From positions 62,001 to 126,000 of the forward strand of contig JAIQFS010000005.1 of the NCBI GenBank assembly GCA_020073145.1: DNA of 64,000 nucleotides, given 5' to 3'. The DNA comes from Terriglobia bacterium (lineage in GTDB: Bacteria; Acidobacteriota; Terriglobia; Bryobacterales; Bryobacteraceae). The notes below the pieces were generated by a model. It did no database searches and was not told where the DNA came from. It was given only the letters and a program-made list of their open reading frames with translations. This document shows positions 1 through 9,164 of this stretch, piece by piece; the stretch's first letter is position 1; each line of letters starts with the position of its first letter. The position numbers and the translations under genes are program-made.

Positions 1-1
1 C

Positions 2-484
2 TCAGCGCTTGTAGCCGATCATTCTCAGAAAAGCCCGGCGCTTGTCGGCGTCCTCGGCCGTCTCCACTCCCTTTGGGGGGAAGCCGTCGATCACTCCCAG
101 GACACCGCGTCCTTGTTCGCTCTCCGCGACAATAGCCTGCACGGGATTGGCGGTAGCGCAGAAAATCGAACAAACCTCCGGCACGTCTTTGATGCGGCCG
201 AGGACGTTGATGGGGTAGCCTTCCTTCATCACCACCACGAAGACATGCCCGGCCGCGAGCGCCGACGCGTTCTTCTGCGCCAACGCTTTCAAGGTGTCAT
301 CGTTGCCATCGACGCGTGTCAGGCACGGCCCGGAGGCTTCATTGAAGGCCACGCCGAATTTCATCTGCGGCACGGTGTTGACGATGGCCTCGTAGACGTC
401 TTCCACAGTCTTGATGAAGTGGGTCTGCCCGAGGATGAGGTTGCCGCCCTCGGGGACTTCCAGCGGCACCAGCTTGAGTTCCAT
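2..484 (-). CDS. Adenosine-specific kinase family protein (PF04008-like)
   Basis: A complete 160-residue protein that matches, in size and sequence character, the small family annotated as adenosine-specific kinase. Examples of family-like stretches are the N-terminal 'MELKLVPLEVPEGGNLILGQ' and the central 'FGVAFNEASGPCLTR'. It has no signal peptide and no membrane segment, so it should be cytoplasmic. The ATG is preceded by a G-rich stretch (ctggggggcaa) that can serve as ribosome binding site. The biochemical role of the family is poorly established; the kinase name comes from structural work and should be taken loosely. It is divergent from the secreted-protein operon to its right. Confidence 0.85.
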   Translation of the reverse strand: MELKLVPLEVPEGGNLILGQTHFIKTVEDVYEAIVNTVPQMKFGVAFNEASGPCLTRVDGNDDTLKALAQKNASALAAGHVFVVVMKEGYPINVLGRIKDVPEVCSIFCATANPVQAIVAESEQGRGVLGVIDGFPPKGVETAEDADKRRAFLRMIGYKR

Positions 485-644
485 TTGCCCCCCAGGATAG
501 CAGTGGGCGCGAAGCCAGTCACGGCGTTTTGGAATTCTGTTAACTGGCGCGTTGGCCTGTGGTTAGGGCGATTCGGGCGATGCGGCACGGGAGCCGCGCC
601 GGGGGCTGGGAACTACACTGAAAGCGGCAGGAGGGTTCGCTTTC

Positions 645-1268
645 TTGAAAACATTCTTCCGCACGGTTTCGGCGGCGTTGCTGCTGATGGAGGCCGGGTT
701 GGCCGGTCCACCGCTCACCACGATTCAGGACGTGATCTACAAGGCGGATGGCACGCGCTTCACGGGCATGCTGACCATCTCATGGAACGGCTTTGAAGCC
801 TCCGACAGGTCGGCGATCGCCACCCAGATGGTGACCGTCAAGGTGGTAGACGGCAATCTGCGCGTGAAGCTGGTGCCCAACACCAGCTCGAACCCGCCGG
901 GTTTCTACTCGGTGGCGTACAACAGCGATGGCCGGGTTCAGTTCACCGAATCGTGGGCAGTCCCGGACAGCCCGCTCGCTTTGCGCCTGCGCGAAGTGCG
1001 GGTCACCACACCGCCGGTCAGCCCCCAACCCACTCCGATTCAGATGTCGGATGTGGCGGGGCTGACCGCCAGCCTGGACTTGCGACCGATGAAAGCTGCG
1101 GGGTACGCCGCCGGGCGAGTGCTGATGGTGAATCCACCGGGCACCGGTCTGGATTCGGTGACTGGCCAGGCCACAGATTGCGTGCGAGTGGATGGAACGT
1201 CAGCGCCCTGCGGCGGCGGAAAAACATGGTCTGAGCTGATGACGACAACATGGGACTCACTGAGGTAA
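645..1268 (+). CDS. Secreted hypothetical protein, first gene of tail-fibre-like operon
   Basis: A 207-residue protein from a TTG start with a good AGGAGG-like site 10 nt upstream (gcaggaggg). Residues 1-21 look like a Sec signal peptide (MKTFFRTVSAALLLMEAGLA). The rest is beta-rich and ends with 'PTPIQMSDVAGLTASL...', a phrase resembling the joints of phage tail fibres, and a Gly/Cys-containing C-terminus (DCVRVDGTSAPCGGG). No named family was recognised. The stop is 5 nt before the next gene, so the two are almost certainly co-transcribed. Its role as an export-linked partner of the large repeat protein downstream is inference from position only. Confidence 0.6.
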   Translation: MKTFFRTVSAALLLMEAGLAGPPLTTIQDVIYKADGTRFTGMLTISWNGFEASDRSAIATQMVTVKVVDGNLRVKLVPNTSSNPPGFYSVAYNSDGRVQFTESWAVPDSPLALRLREVRVTTPPVSPQPTPIQMSDVAGLTASLDLRPMKAAGYAAGRVLMVNPPGTGLDSVTGQATDCVRVDGTSAPCGGGKTWSELMTTTWDSLR

Positions 1269-1273
1269 ACAGG

Positions 1274-4087
1274 ATGAAAAGAGGATTGATCGTTTTTGGA
1301 TTACTAGTTTGGTGCGCCTTAGGGCAAATTCAGGACATTCCGGGAACCGAGGCGATCGGGGTTTCGCGGCAGAAGATTGTAGACAATTTCAATCTTCTCT
1401 ACTCCGGCAAGGCATCCCTCACGGCGGGGGAGTCGTTGCCGGCAAACTGCACCTACCAGGGGCTGGGACCGGTGGTCCTATTTATCCGAACCTCGGATGA
1501 AACGCTCCACGTCTGCGATCCAAGCGGGTGGCGCCAGATCGGGAATTCCAGTGGCGCCGGTAGCCCGGCGAAGTGGGGTGACATCCTAGGAGCGCTGACG
1601 GACCAGCCGGACTTGACGGCCGCGCTAAATGGTAAGGCGCCGGCGACGCATACACATACGCAGGCCGATGTGAGCGGGTTGAGCGCGGTACTTGCGGATA
1701 AACTGACATCGCTCCAAAACCTCGCGGACCTCAATAGCGCTGCGACTGCCCGACAGAACCTGGGGCTCGGCAATTCGGCGACCCAGAACATCGGCACGAT
1801 TTCGGGGAGCGTGGCGGCAGGGGATCACCTCCATACGGGCATCTATGCCCCTACTTCTCATAACCATGCGGCTGGCGATGTCACCGCGGGAGTCTTTCCC
1901 ATGTCTCGCCTTTCTTCCGGCGGGACGTGCGATGCCGCGGCCGTTCTCTGGGGTGACGGGCGATGCGCTCCGCCGCCGGCTGAAGAGTATACGGCCAGCA
2001 ACCAGGGATCGGCTGGAGTGGGGCCCTACAAGGACATCCTGGGCAGCGAGATCCAGTTCTACAAGCTGAACGCCGCCAGTAATCAAGTGTCGGTTTCTTT
2101 AAATGGGAACGATCATATTGATTTCGATCTGGTGCCCGGCAACGTGTCTCACCAGTTACTTTCCGGCGCAGGGGTCAATACGCACGCGCAGATAGACTCT
2201 CACTTAGCGTCGGTCAGCAATCCTCACAGCACGACGGCGGCGCAGGTTGGCGCTGTTCCGGCGACAGACAAAGGCAGCGCGAGCGGAGTGGCGACGCTGG
2301 ACGCCACCACCAAGGTTCCGCTCGCTCAGATTCCGACCGGCCAGACGGGATCCACCGTCGCTCTTGGAAACGACGCCCGGTTCACGAACGCCCGAACTCC
2401 CACGGCCCATGCCGCCACCCACGGGAGCGGACAGTCGGACGCGTTGTCGCTGGACGCCGCGCAGGTGGTTTCGGGAGCCTTCACGACGGCCCGAATCCCC
2501 GACTTGTCGGCCATGTACACCAAGGTTGCGGACAAGACGGGTGCGGGCTCCAAGGTCGTGAGCGCGACCAGCGTGCCCGCGGACGGGTGCGCCACGTGGT
2601 CCGGCGGTAATGTCTCGAGCACGGGCCTGGCGTGTGGCACAGGGAGCGGCGGCGAAGCCAACACTGCCAGCAACAGCGGAACCGTAGGCGTGGGGCTGTT
2701 CTACCAGAAGGCCGGCATTGATCTCTCCTTTTACAAGTTAAATTCCGCGAACAACAGGCTGGGGATAGCGCTCGTTGGGAGCGACCGGGTGGACCTGACG
2801 ATCAACGAATCGAACTTGGTCCACCAGAACCTGTCAGGTGCGGGGACCAACACGCACGCGCAGATTGACACGCACCTGGCGGCGACGAACAACCCGCACT
2901 CCACGACGGCGGCGCAAGTAGGCGCGCCGGATCTCACGGTCCTGACGACGCGCGGCGATCTGCCAATCCGCGGCGCGGCGGCATGGGGACGGCTGGCGAA
3001 AGGCACGCAGTACCAGACGTTACAGGGCGGGGCGACGGACCCTCTGTACGACGCACTCCATCTGGATCAGGCATCGGCGGTGACCGGCATTCTGCCACGC
3101 GGAAATGGCGGCACGGGCAGCGCGTATTTCGCCATCGCGGGGCCAACGGCCGCGCGCACGTACACGGTTCCGGATGCGAACGCAACGCTGGAATACCAGG
3201 CGAACCGCGCCGCGGCGAACGGGTACGCCTCGCTGGACGGGACCACAAAGGTGCCCATCGGGCAAATTCCAACCGGCACCACGGGAACGACCGTGGCGCT
3301 GGGGAATCATGCGCACGCCGGGGTGTATGAGCCGGTGGACGCGACGATATTGCGGCAGGCAAACCTTGCAGGTAGCGGGACTGCTCTAACGCCTGCGAAG
3401 TCAGACCACGCACATAGCGGGGTCTATGAGCCGGTGGACGCGACCATTGAACGCCACGGATCGGGCGCACGGACGCAAGATACCATCGGGGTTTATGACG
3501 CCAACGGAAAGTTAATTGCTGGCGCCTGCCGGATCAGTGCCGGCGTGCTGTCCTGCGGGGATGGGACGGCGCCGGCCGGACTGGTTTTGCCGGAATTATC
3601 GGCCAATGGCACGAATGATACCCGGATCTACGGCGCTGCGAACCAGGCCGCGGACACTTGCATTGTCATGCCATCCGGGGGGAACCCGACCAATACCCAG
3701 GTACTTCAGGCCACGGCCTCCACAACGTCTCTGGGCGGCAAGACCTGCGCGGTGATGGCGTGGGGCGCCGCCTCCGGCGGAACCACTACGATCGCCAGCG
3801 GCGCTCTGGCCCTGGCGACGAGTTCAATCGCGTCCGCCGCCTGTCAGACCGTGACTCAGGGTTCGGTGAACAGCTCTGCAGCGGCGGGGGTGGCCACCAC
3901 CGACATCGTGTCTTTTACTCCGAATGGAAGCATTAAGGCGGTCACCGGATACGTTCCGGCGACCACGGGCGGCTTGACGATCGCAGCCTATCCCACGGCC
4001 GGGTATGTAAACTTCGACGTCTGCAATTGGACGGCGGGCGCGATCACGCCGGGGGCGGTCACTCTAAATTGGAGAGTCACGAGATGA
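1274..4087 (+). CDS. Secreted protein with phage-tail-fibre-like repeats
   Basis: A 937-residue protein starting at ATG 1274, which has GAGG at 1262-1265 and begins with a signal peptide (MKRGLIVFGLLVWCALGQ). An ATG at 1250 in frame would bury the signal, so it is rejected. The body has tail-fibre-type joints: 'HTHTQADVSGLSAVLADK', 'TARQNLGLGNSATQNIGT', 'GDHLHTGIYAPTSHNH', 'LPRGNGGTG'. Residues 239-327 and 463-551 are an internal duplication of 89 residues (about 50 identical), both ending in NPHSTTAAQVGA. A shorter unit H-A-H-x-GVYEPVDATI occurs twice near residues 680-720. No phage head, tail or lysis genes are nearby, so this looks like a chromosomal secreted or surface protein built from fibre modules. 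Its stop overlaps the next start (ATGA). Confidence 0.7.
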   Translation: MKRGLIVFGLLVWCALGQIQDIPGTEAIGVSRQKIVDNFNLLYSGKASLTAGESLPANCTYQGLGPVVLFIRTSDETLHVCDPSGWRQIGNSSGAGSPAKWGDILGALTDQPDLTAALNGKAPATHTHTQADVSGLSAVLADKLTSLQNLADLNSAATARQNLGLGNSATQNIGTISGSVAAGDHLHTGIYAPTSHNHAAGDVTAGVFPMSRLSSGGTCDAAAVLWGDGRCAPPPAEEYTASNQGSAGVGPYKDILGSEIQFYKLNAASNQVSVSLNGNDHIDFDLVPGNVSHQLLSGAGVNTHAQIDSHLASVSNPHSTTAAQVGAVPATDKGSASGVATLDATTKVPLAQIPTGQTGSTVALGNDARFTNARTPTAHAATHGSGQSDALSLDAAQVVSGAFTTARIPDLSAMYTKVADKTGAGSKVVSATSVPADGCATWSGGNVSSTGLACGTGSGGEANTASNSGTVGVGLFYQKAGIDLSFYKLNSANNRLGIALVGSDRVDLTINESNLVHQNLSGAGTNTHAQIDTHLAATNNPHSTTAAQVGAPDLTVLTTRGDLPIRGAAAWGRLAKGTQYQTLQGGATDPLYDALHLDQASAVTGILPRGNGGTGSAYFAIAGPTAARTYTVPDANATLEYQANRAAANGYASLDGTTKVPIGQIPTGTTGTTVALGNHAHAGVYEPVDATILRQANLAGSGTALTPAKSDHAHSGVYEPVDATIERHGSGARTQDTIGVYDANGKLIAGACRISAGVLSCGDGTAPAGLVLPELSANGTNDTRIYGAANQAADTCIVMPSGGNPTNTQVLQATASTTSLGGKTCAVMAWGAASGGTTTIASGALALATSSIASAACQTVTQGSVNSSAAAGVATTDIVSFTPNGSIKAVTGYVPATTGGLTIAAYPTAGYVNFDVCNWTAGAITPGAVTLNWRVTR

Positions 4088-5457
4088 GGACGCTAGTAGC
4101 CGGTCTTCTGTTCGTAGGGGCTCTATTCGGCCAGTCGGTGCCGATGGGGCCGGTATTTCCGGTCAGTGCAGGCGGTAGGGTGTCAACCTTCGTGAGTGCC
4201 ACGTCCTCTTCGGCGAACACTACAACTTATGCCAGTGCAGCCTTCAGTCCTGCTGTAGGCGATGTGTTATTGGGCATAGTGAGTGCTTCCGCCACGGTCG
4301 ACATCTTCCCGACGATGACGGATTCCACGGGTGAAGCGGTGTTTACGTGTTGGATGCAAGCGGGCAGCAACACGGCCGCTAATAGTATTTATATTTGTGC
4401 TGGCGACACGAAGACCACCAGCACCACCAGCCGCACGCTCACTTTTGGTTGCCCAAACGATGCCGCAACAGGGGCCGTGATCAGTATCTATCGGCTTTCT
4501 GGTATGACTCACACCGGCACGGGGGCAATTAAACAGATCGCCTGGGAGCAAGCAAAGACCACGGGCGGTACACCTGCTCCGGTCTTTCCTTATGCGGTAA
4601 CCAGCACCAATCCGGTTATTGCGTTTGCAAGTAACGCCACCAACCCGGCCGGGATCACGCAACCAACAGGGTTTGCTCTCGATGCAGGAGGGGGCACTAA
4701 TGCCTACTTTGCGACTCCCACAATTGGCACGATCTCATCCAGTATCGATAGCGGAAGCACCAGCACTACTCTAACCTTTGGTTCAACCTCCGCCAGTGCG
4801 TACGGCGACGTAGCCTTGGAGATTGATGCAAGTGCAGCACCGAGCGGCGTCTATCTCGCGGGAACCTGCCAGCCAGCCAACCTGGCCAGCGGCACATCGT
4901 TTACCGTCCCGTGTCATGGGGTGGTTGCAGGCCAAATCATTTCGGTAGGCGGATGGATTCACGGGGGGACCGCATTGTCTCCAGCACCTGTCTGCACAGA
5001 CGGATCGAGCACGTATAGCACAATCGTCTTCGGCACGGATGCGGCCGGAGGCCAGGCGTTCGAGTGTCACACGCTCAGTGCCGTCCCATCCGGCGACGTT
5101 ACGATTACCGTCTCTTGGACCGTGACGGCTCAGTATGGGGTAGGCTTCGGTGCAGTGATTGCCGGAGCTAGTGCTTTAGATCAAGGGGCGGGTGGATTAA
5201 TCAGTTCCACTGCCTCTTGGGTTTGGCCTTCCGTTGTCAACACGGCTACTGGTATCACACTCGGATTTGGCGGAAATGTCAGTGCATCGGGCACGTATAT
5301 TCCAACGGGGGGATACCTACTAGTGGGCAGTTTTACTGACGACAACGGACAGGATGGCGTAATGGTTTATAAACTAACCTCCAGCGGTTCGCAAGCTCCG
5401 ACTGCCACGCGCTCCGCTGCATCGGACGGCACGGTTTACACGGTGAGTTTCAAATGA
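4084..5457 (+). CDS. Secreted Ser/Thr/Gly-rich beta protein, function unknown
   Basis: A 457-residue protein beginning MRTLVAGLLFVGALFGQ, a clear signal peptide. The start ATG overlaps the previous stop as ATGA, which fixes it and implies coupled translation. The mature chain is rich in Ser, Thr, Gly and Ala with few charged residues, and contains paired motifs such as 'GDVLLGIVSASAT' and 'YGDVALEIDAS' typical of extracellular beta-sandwich repeats. No enzymatic motif was found. The DNA is visibly less GC-rich than the flagellar region, in line with foreign origin. The name is limited to what can be seen. Confidence 0.65.
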   Translation: MRTLVAGLLFVGALFGQSVPMGPVFPVSAGGRVSTFVSATSSSANTTTYASAAFSPAVGDVLLGIVSASATVDIFPTMTDSTGEAVFTCWMQAGSNTAANSIYICAGDTKTTSTTSRTLTFGCPNDAATGAVISIYRLSGMTHTGTGAIKQIAWEQAKTTGGTPAPVFPYAVTSTNPVIAFASNATNPAGITQPTGFALDAGGGTNAYFATPTIGTISSSIDSGSTSTTLTFGSTSASAYGDVALEIDASAAPSGVYLAGTCQPANLASGTSFTVPCHGVVAGQIISVGGWIHGGTALSPAPVCTDGSSTYSTIVFGTDAAGGQAFECHTLSAVPSGDVTITVSWTVTAQYGVGFGAVIAGASALDQGAGGLISSTASWVWPSVVNTATGITLGFGGNVSASGTYIPTGGYLLVGSFTDDNGQDGVMVYKLTSSGSQAPTATRSAASDGTVYTVSFK

Positions 5458-7565
5458 GAAAACTACTCATAGGGTTGGCACTCGCGGCGGGAATCGGGTG
5501 GGCTCAAACCCAAGTAACTACACAGGCCGGGTTTAACACCTGTGCGGGCACAGCAGGCGCGGTCTGCAACGTCCACAGCAATGCGAGTGGGGGGCAGGCC
5601 AGTTACACCGCTCCGACCGTAGCCAGCGGCAGCGTGGGGGCGGTCACTACTCTTCAGGCGAACTCTGGCGAAACCGTAACGATCACGACCGGGTTCAGCG
5701 TAGCGGGCAAGTCCTATATCCGCATCACGGGATTCCAGGGCACAATCAGCGGAACTTGGATCTCCGCCGACGCCAGCACGAACCATGTCCTGATCGACAA
5801 CAATCATGTTGTCAGCAGCAGCGGCGGCAGCCTATGGCGCAACAGCGATCCGGGCGGGGCGTCGGACAATGCGATTGTAAATAACTACTACCAGATCACG
5901 AGCGCCCCGGCGAACAATGTTGGGATCTATTTGGCCGGTAGTCGAAACCTGATGGATCACAACGAACTGATTAACACAGCAGGGGATTGCCACGACATTT
6001 TCGGCGACCATCTCGTGATCCGTAATACCTACTGTCACGAATTGAACGAATCCAGCGGCCAGCACATCGACTTCATTCAGGAGCAACCGTCGCCGCCAAA
6101 CGATCAGTTCATCCTCACGGAAGGCAACATCGAGAAAAACTGCCACGGTGGGTTAAACTGTCATTTCATGGAAATGCGCGGTGACAGTTCCCTCCAGTAT
6201 ACGAACAACATCGTCCGATTCAACTACGTGAACATCACCGACAGCGGCGGAGTGGATAACGGGTCGGGGAGTGGCGATGTCGTTCTGAAAACGCAGGTTT
6301 ACAACAACACACTGACCCAAATCGCCAGTCAGGTCCTAAGCTGCAATGGTTCAACTGCTGGTGGAATTTCGGTCAACAACGTGTCCTACCAATCGGCGGG
6401 AGGGGGCCAAGCCTATTCATGCAGCACAACTGGGGATGGCTTCCTGTATCTGGGAAATAACTTTACGGACGGAACTACCTCGTTTTGTGCGGATGGTAGC
6501 CATACTTGTCGCACCGGTAGTCCAGGGTTCGCCAATTACCCGACCGATGGCACATTGACATCAGGATCTCAGTTACGAGGTACGGGCTCCTCTCTCGCCA
6601 CCACCAACGGAACAGGATCGAACAGCCAAACTCTGATTGTCAACAACGGAGCCCCGTTTCAACCGGGATCACTAGGGGGATGGGGGCCAAACTGGCCGAC
6701 CTCTCCTGGCGGACTCGCCACGGTTCTTGGGGACTGTATCCGGGTCGGAGATACGGTCGGGTCGCCCACAACCTGCGTCACCGCGGTCAGCGGCAATACA
6801 ATTACTGTTAGCCCAGCGATCTCGTGGAGCAATGGGGTAGGGGTCTATCTATATAAAAAATCAGATGGCGTTGTTGTGCTGGATCTAGCGAATGCCAAGC
6901 CAGACATTGGCGCTTTTCCGTATGGGATGTCCGCTCCATCGGCTTCCGTCTCCCCCACTAGTCTAGGACCCTGGACGAACGGACAAGTCATCACGTCGGG
7001 TTCGGCGGGCGGAACGCTCACGGCCAGCAATTTTGCGGGTACGGTCACCTGGTCAAAGTTGAGCGGTACTCAGCCAACCGGACTAGCCGGAACCTGTTTT
7101 ACGGGCACCACTGGAACGTCCTGCACGCAGACAGGGACCCTGACTGCCGCGGGCACTTTCACGTTCACGATCAGAGCCACTGACGGAACGAGCACGGTCG
7201 ATACGACGTTCTCTAACGTCGTAGTCAACGCAACGCCAGCGATCACGACCAGTTCGCTACCTGGCGGGACGGTTGGGACGCCGTACTCACAGGTGCTAGC
7301 CACCAGTGGCGGCACTGGGGCGGTGTCGTGTTCGCTGGCGTCCGGCTCCCTGCCGAACGGACTTTCGTTGACGGGAACGGGAAACTGCACCATCAGCGGC
7401 ACTCCCACGGTGGCGAACCTGTTTGGTTTCTCCATTACGCCGACCGATAGCAATTCAGTTGCCGGCATCGCGGCGGCGCTACCGATTCTGATTTCCGGTG
7501 CAGGGGCCGGGCAGGGCGGCTCACTGACGGGAGCGGCCTTAGCCGGCGGCGCCCGAATGCAATAG
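5454..7565 (+). CDS. Secreted right-handed beta-helix protein with C-terminal Ig-like domains
   Basis: A 703-residue protein with a signal peptide (MRKLLIGLALAAGIGWAQ) and an ATGA overlap with the preceding gene. Residues about 80-300 carry the Asn/His-rich coils of pectate-lyase-like parallel beta helices (for example 'NHVLIDNNHVV', 'NAIVNNYYQI', 'RNLMDHNELINT'). The C-terminal part holds at least one putative Ig/He_PIG-type repeat ('GTVGTPYSQVLATSGGTG ... LPNGLSLTGTG ... ISGTPT'). These folds suggest polysaccharide binding or cleavage at the cell surface, but no catalytic residues can be assigned. It is the last gene before a strong hairpin. Confidence 0.75.
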   Translation: MRKLLIGLALAAGIGWAQTQVTTQAGFNTCAGTAGAVCNVHSNASGGQASYTAPTVASGSVGAVTTLQANSGETVTITTGFSVAGKSYIRITGFQGTISGTWISADASTNHVLIDNNHVVSSSGGSLWRNSDPGGASDNAIVNNYYQITSAPANNVGIYLAGSRNLMDHNELINTAGDCHDIFGDHLVIRNTYCHELNESSGQHIDFIQEQPSPPNDQFILTEGNIEKNCHGGLNCHFMEMRGDSSLQYTNNIVRFNYVNITDSGGVDNGSGSGDVVLKTQVYNNTLTQIASQVLSCNGSTAGGISVNNVSYQSAGGGQAYSCSTTGDGFLYLGNNFTDGTTSFCADGSHTCRTGSPGFANYPTDGTLTSGSQLRGTGSSLATTNGTGSNSQTLIVNNGAPFQPGSLGGWGPNWPTSPGGLATVLGDCIRVGDTVGSPTTCVTAVSGNTITVSPAISWSNGVGVYLYKKSDGVVVLDLANAKPDIGAFPYGMSAPSASVSPTSLGPWTNGQVITSGSAGGTLTASNFAGTVTWSKLSGTQPTGLAGTCFTGTTGTSCTQTGTLTAAGTFTFTIRATDGTSTVDTTFSNVVVNATPAITTSSLPGGTVGTPYSQVLATSGGTGAVSCSLASGSLPNGLSLTGTGNCTISGTPTVANLFGFSITPTDSNSVAGIAAALPILISGAGAGQGGSLTGAALAGGARMQ

Positions 7566-7569
7566 AGGG

Positions 7570-7591
7570 CTGCGCTTGTTGACAAGCGCAG
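7570..7591. terminator. Hairpin between convergent genes
   Basis: A perfect inverted repeat with a 9-bp stem (ctgcgcttg / caagcgcag) and a TTGA loop, 4 nt after the stop of the beta-helix gene and just beyond the stop of the convergent peroxidase gene (7598). There is only a weak T-rich stretch afterwards (gcaattta), so it is a likely bidirectional terminator or transcript end rather than a textbook intrinsic one. Confidence 0.65.
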
Positions 7592-7597
7592 TGCAAT

Positions 7598-8614
7598 TTA
7601 CTGTGGCAACTGGGCGGGAGGCTGCGCCTGCTGCCAGCCTTCGCCACTGAGCGCCTTCAGAAACGCCACCAGATCTTTCTTTTCCTGCTCGGTGAGATTC
7701 AGCTTCTTGATGTTGGCATCGAGATTCTGGTTGGGAATGCCGCCCTTGTCGTAATAGTCCACCACCTCTTCGAGCGTTTTCAGGCGTCCATCATGCATGT
7801 AGGGCGCCGTGTGCTCGATGTCCCGCAGAGTTGGGACCTTGAAGACGCCCCAGTCGCGCGGGTCTTTCGTGATGACATAGCGTCCCAGGTCGGGATTGGG
7901 CTTATCCATGCCAATGCCGATGTTGTTATACGCGTTGAGCGTGAAATTGGTGTTCTCATGGCAGCGGTCGCACTTGGCCTTGTCGAAGAAGACGGACATG
8001 CCGCGGACCTGTTCGGGCGTCAGTGCCTTCTTGTCGCCCTTTTTGTAACGATCGTACGGCGAATCCCCGGAGAGGATGGTCCGTTCAAAGGTGGCGATGG
8101 CCAGGGCCACGCGGTCGATATCGATCTGGTCACTGCCAAAGGCGGTGGCAAACAGCGGAGGATATCCCGGAATCCTCCGTAGAGTGGCGACCACCGCATC
8201 ATGCGTGTTGCCCATCTCGATGGGGTTGGCGATGGGGCCCTTGGCCTGTTCTTCCAGAGTGACGGCGCGGCCGTCCCAGAACTGGGCCAGCGAAAACGCG
8301 CGGTTGATCACGGTAGGCGCGCTCCGCCCGCCCTTCTGGCCGCGAATTCCGGTGGAGACCGGCGCACCGTCCGTGAACCCGAACTGGGGGGAGTGGCAGG
8401 TGGCGCAGGAGATGGTCTCGTCCGCGGAGAGGCGCTTATCGTAATACAGATCGCGGCCCAGTTCCGCCTTGGCAGCGGAGTAGCGATTATCCTTAGGCCA
8501 CTCGATTTTCGGAAGTCCCAGCGGTTCGCGGGGCGCTTTGTCCGCGGCCCACGCCGCGCCGCAAAGGGCCGCGAGCGCAACCGCCGCAGCCCCTTGAGAG
8601 GAACCCATGCGCAT
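7598..8614 (-). CDS. Di-haem cytochrome c peroxidase (CcpA/MauG family)
   Basis: A 338-residue periplasmic protein with a Sec signal (about residues 1-23) and two haem-binding CxxCH motifs, CATCH at 70-74 and CDRCH at 215-219. The spacing and the conserved flanks ('GRDLYYDKRLS', 'RSAPTVINRAF', 'FKVPTLRDIEHTAPYMHDG') are those of bacterial di-haem peroxidases, which reduce hydrogen peroxide with electrons from small cytochromes. MauG relatives can oxidise other substrates, so the exact substrate is open. Its ATG directly abuts the stop of the upstream Cys-rich protein; a second in-frame ATG (8608) is possible. It is the last gene of a minus-strand group with the M28 peptidase. Confidence 0.9.
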   Translation of the reverse strand: MRMGSSQGAAAVALAALCGAAWAADKAPREPLGLPKIEWPKDNRYSAAKAELGRDLYYDKRLSADETISCATCHSPQFGFTDGAPVSTGIRGQKGGRSAPTVINRAFSLAQFWDGRAVTLEEQAKGPIANPIEMGNTHDAVVATLRRIPGYPPLFATAFGSDQIDIDRVALAIATFERTILSGDSPYDRYKKGDKKALTPEQVRGMSVFFDKAKCDRCHENTNFTLNAYNNIGIGMDKPNPDLGRYVITKDPRDWGVFKVPTLRDIEHTAPYMHDGRLKTLEEVVDYYDKGGIPNQNLDANIKKLNLTEQEKKDLVAFLKALSGEGWQQAQPPAQLPQ

Positions 8615-9133
8615 CTATTTCTTGGCTAATCCTTGAACGAAGATCGCGTTGTACCCGCCGACGGACGCTTCGGTGCCGTTGACTTCGACGATGTGGCCCA
8701 TGTGTTCGACTGCGGCGGTGCGAATATCGACACCGCCATCCCGCCTCGGGTCGTGCTCTTCTGCCATCAACACAAAGAGCGAGCCGTCCTTGGTCAACAA
8801 GCCGGCGGCATTGCCGTTCTGCACGCACTTCTGGCCGCACCCGCGGTGCTTCTCCCCGTGCTTGCCCACCTGGAGATAGCAGGAGAAGTCCACGATCTCG
8901 CCGACCATGCTGACGGGTTTGCCCGGTTGCGGCTTGCCGTCGACGCCGGCGGCGACTGTGGTTCCGGACCAAGGGTCGGTAGGCTTCGAGCCTAGCGTCG
9001 CTATGGGCTTATCGTAGCTTCCTTGCTCCACCTTCATCTCGGGATGCAGAATCCCCTTGGTAGCCGCCCAGGCCAGCGTGCCCAAACAGACCGCCGCGGC
9101 GAAACCGATCCACATCGTGCGTGTCACCCTCAT
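8615..9133 (-). CDS. Secreted Cys-containing conserved hypothetical protein
   Basis: A 172-residue protein with a signal peptide (about residues 1-23) and an excellent ribosome site (aggagg, 7 nt before ATG). The core 'GEIVDFSCYLQVGKHG' is followed by 'GCGQKC', giving Cys85, Cys99 and Cys103 together with His92 and His96, which could bind metal or form a disulfide. No named family was recognised. Head-to-tail contact with the di-haem peroxidase suggests a shared periplasmic redox function; that link is inference. Confidence 0.7.
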   Translation of the reverse strand: MRVTRTMWIGFAAAVCLGTLAWAATKGILHPEMKVEQGSYDKPIATLGSKPTDPWSGTTVAAGVDGKPQPGKPVSMVGEIVDFSCYLQVGKHGEKHRGCGQKCVQNGNAAGLLTKDGSLFVLMAEEHDPRRDGGVDIRTAAVEHMGHIVEVNGTEASVGGYNAIFVQGLAKK

Positions 9134-9164
9134 GCCCTATCCTCCTGCAGAAAAGCCTAACACA

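Noticed and set aside
645-7565. A complete prophage
   Set aside because: Only tail-fibre-like modules are present; every product has a Sec-type signal and no head, tail-tube, lysis or integrase gene is seen.
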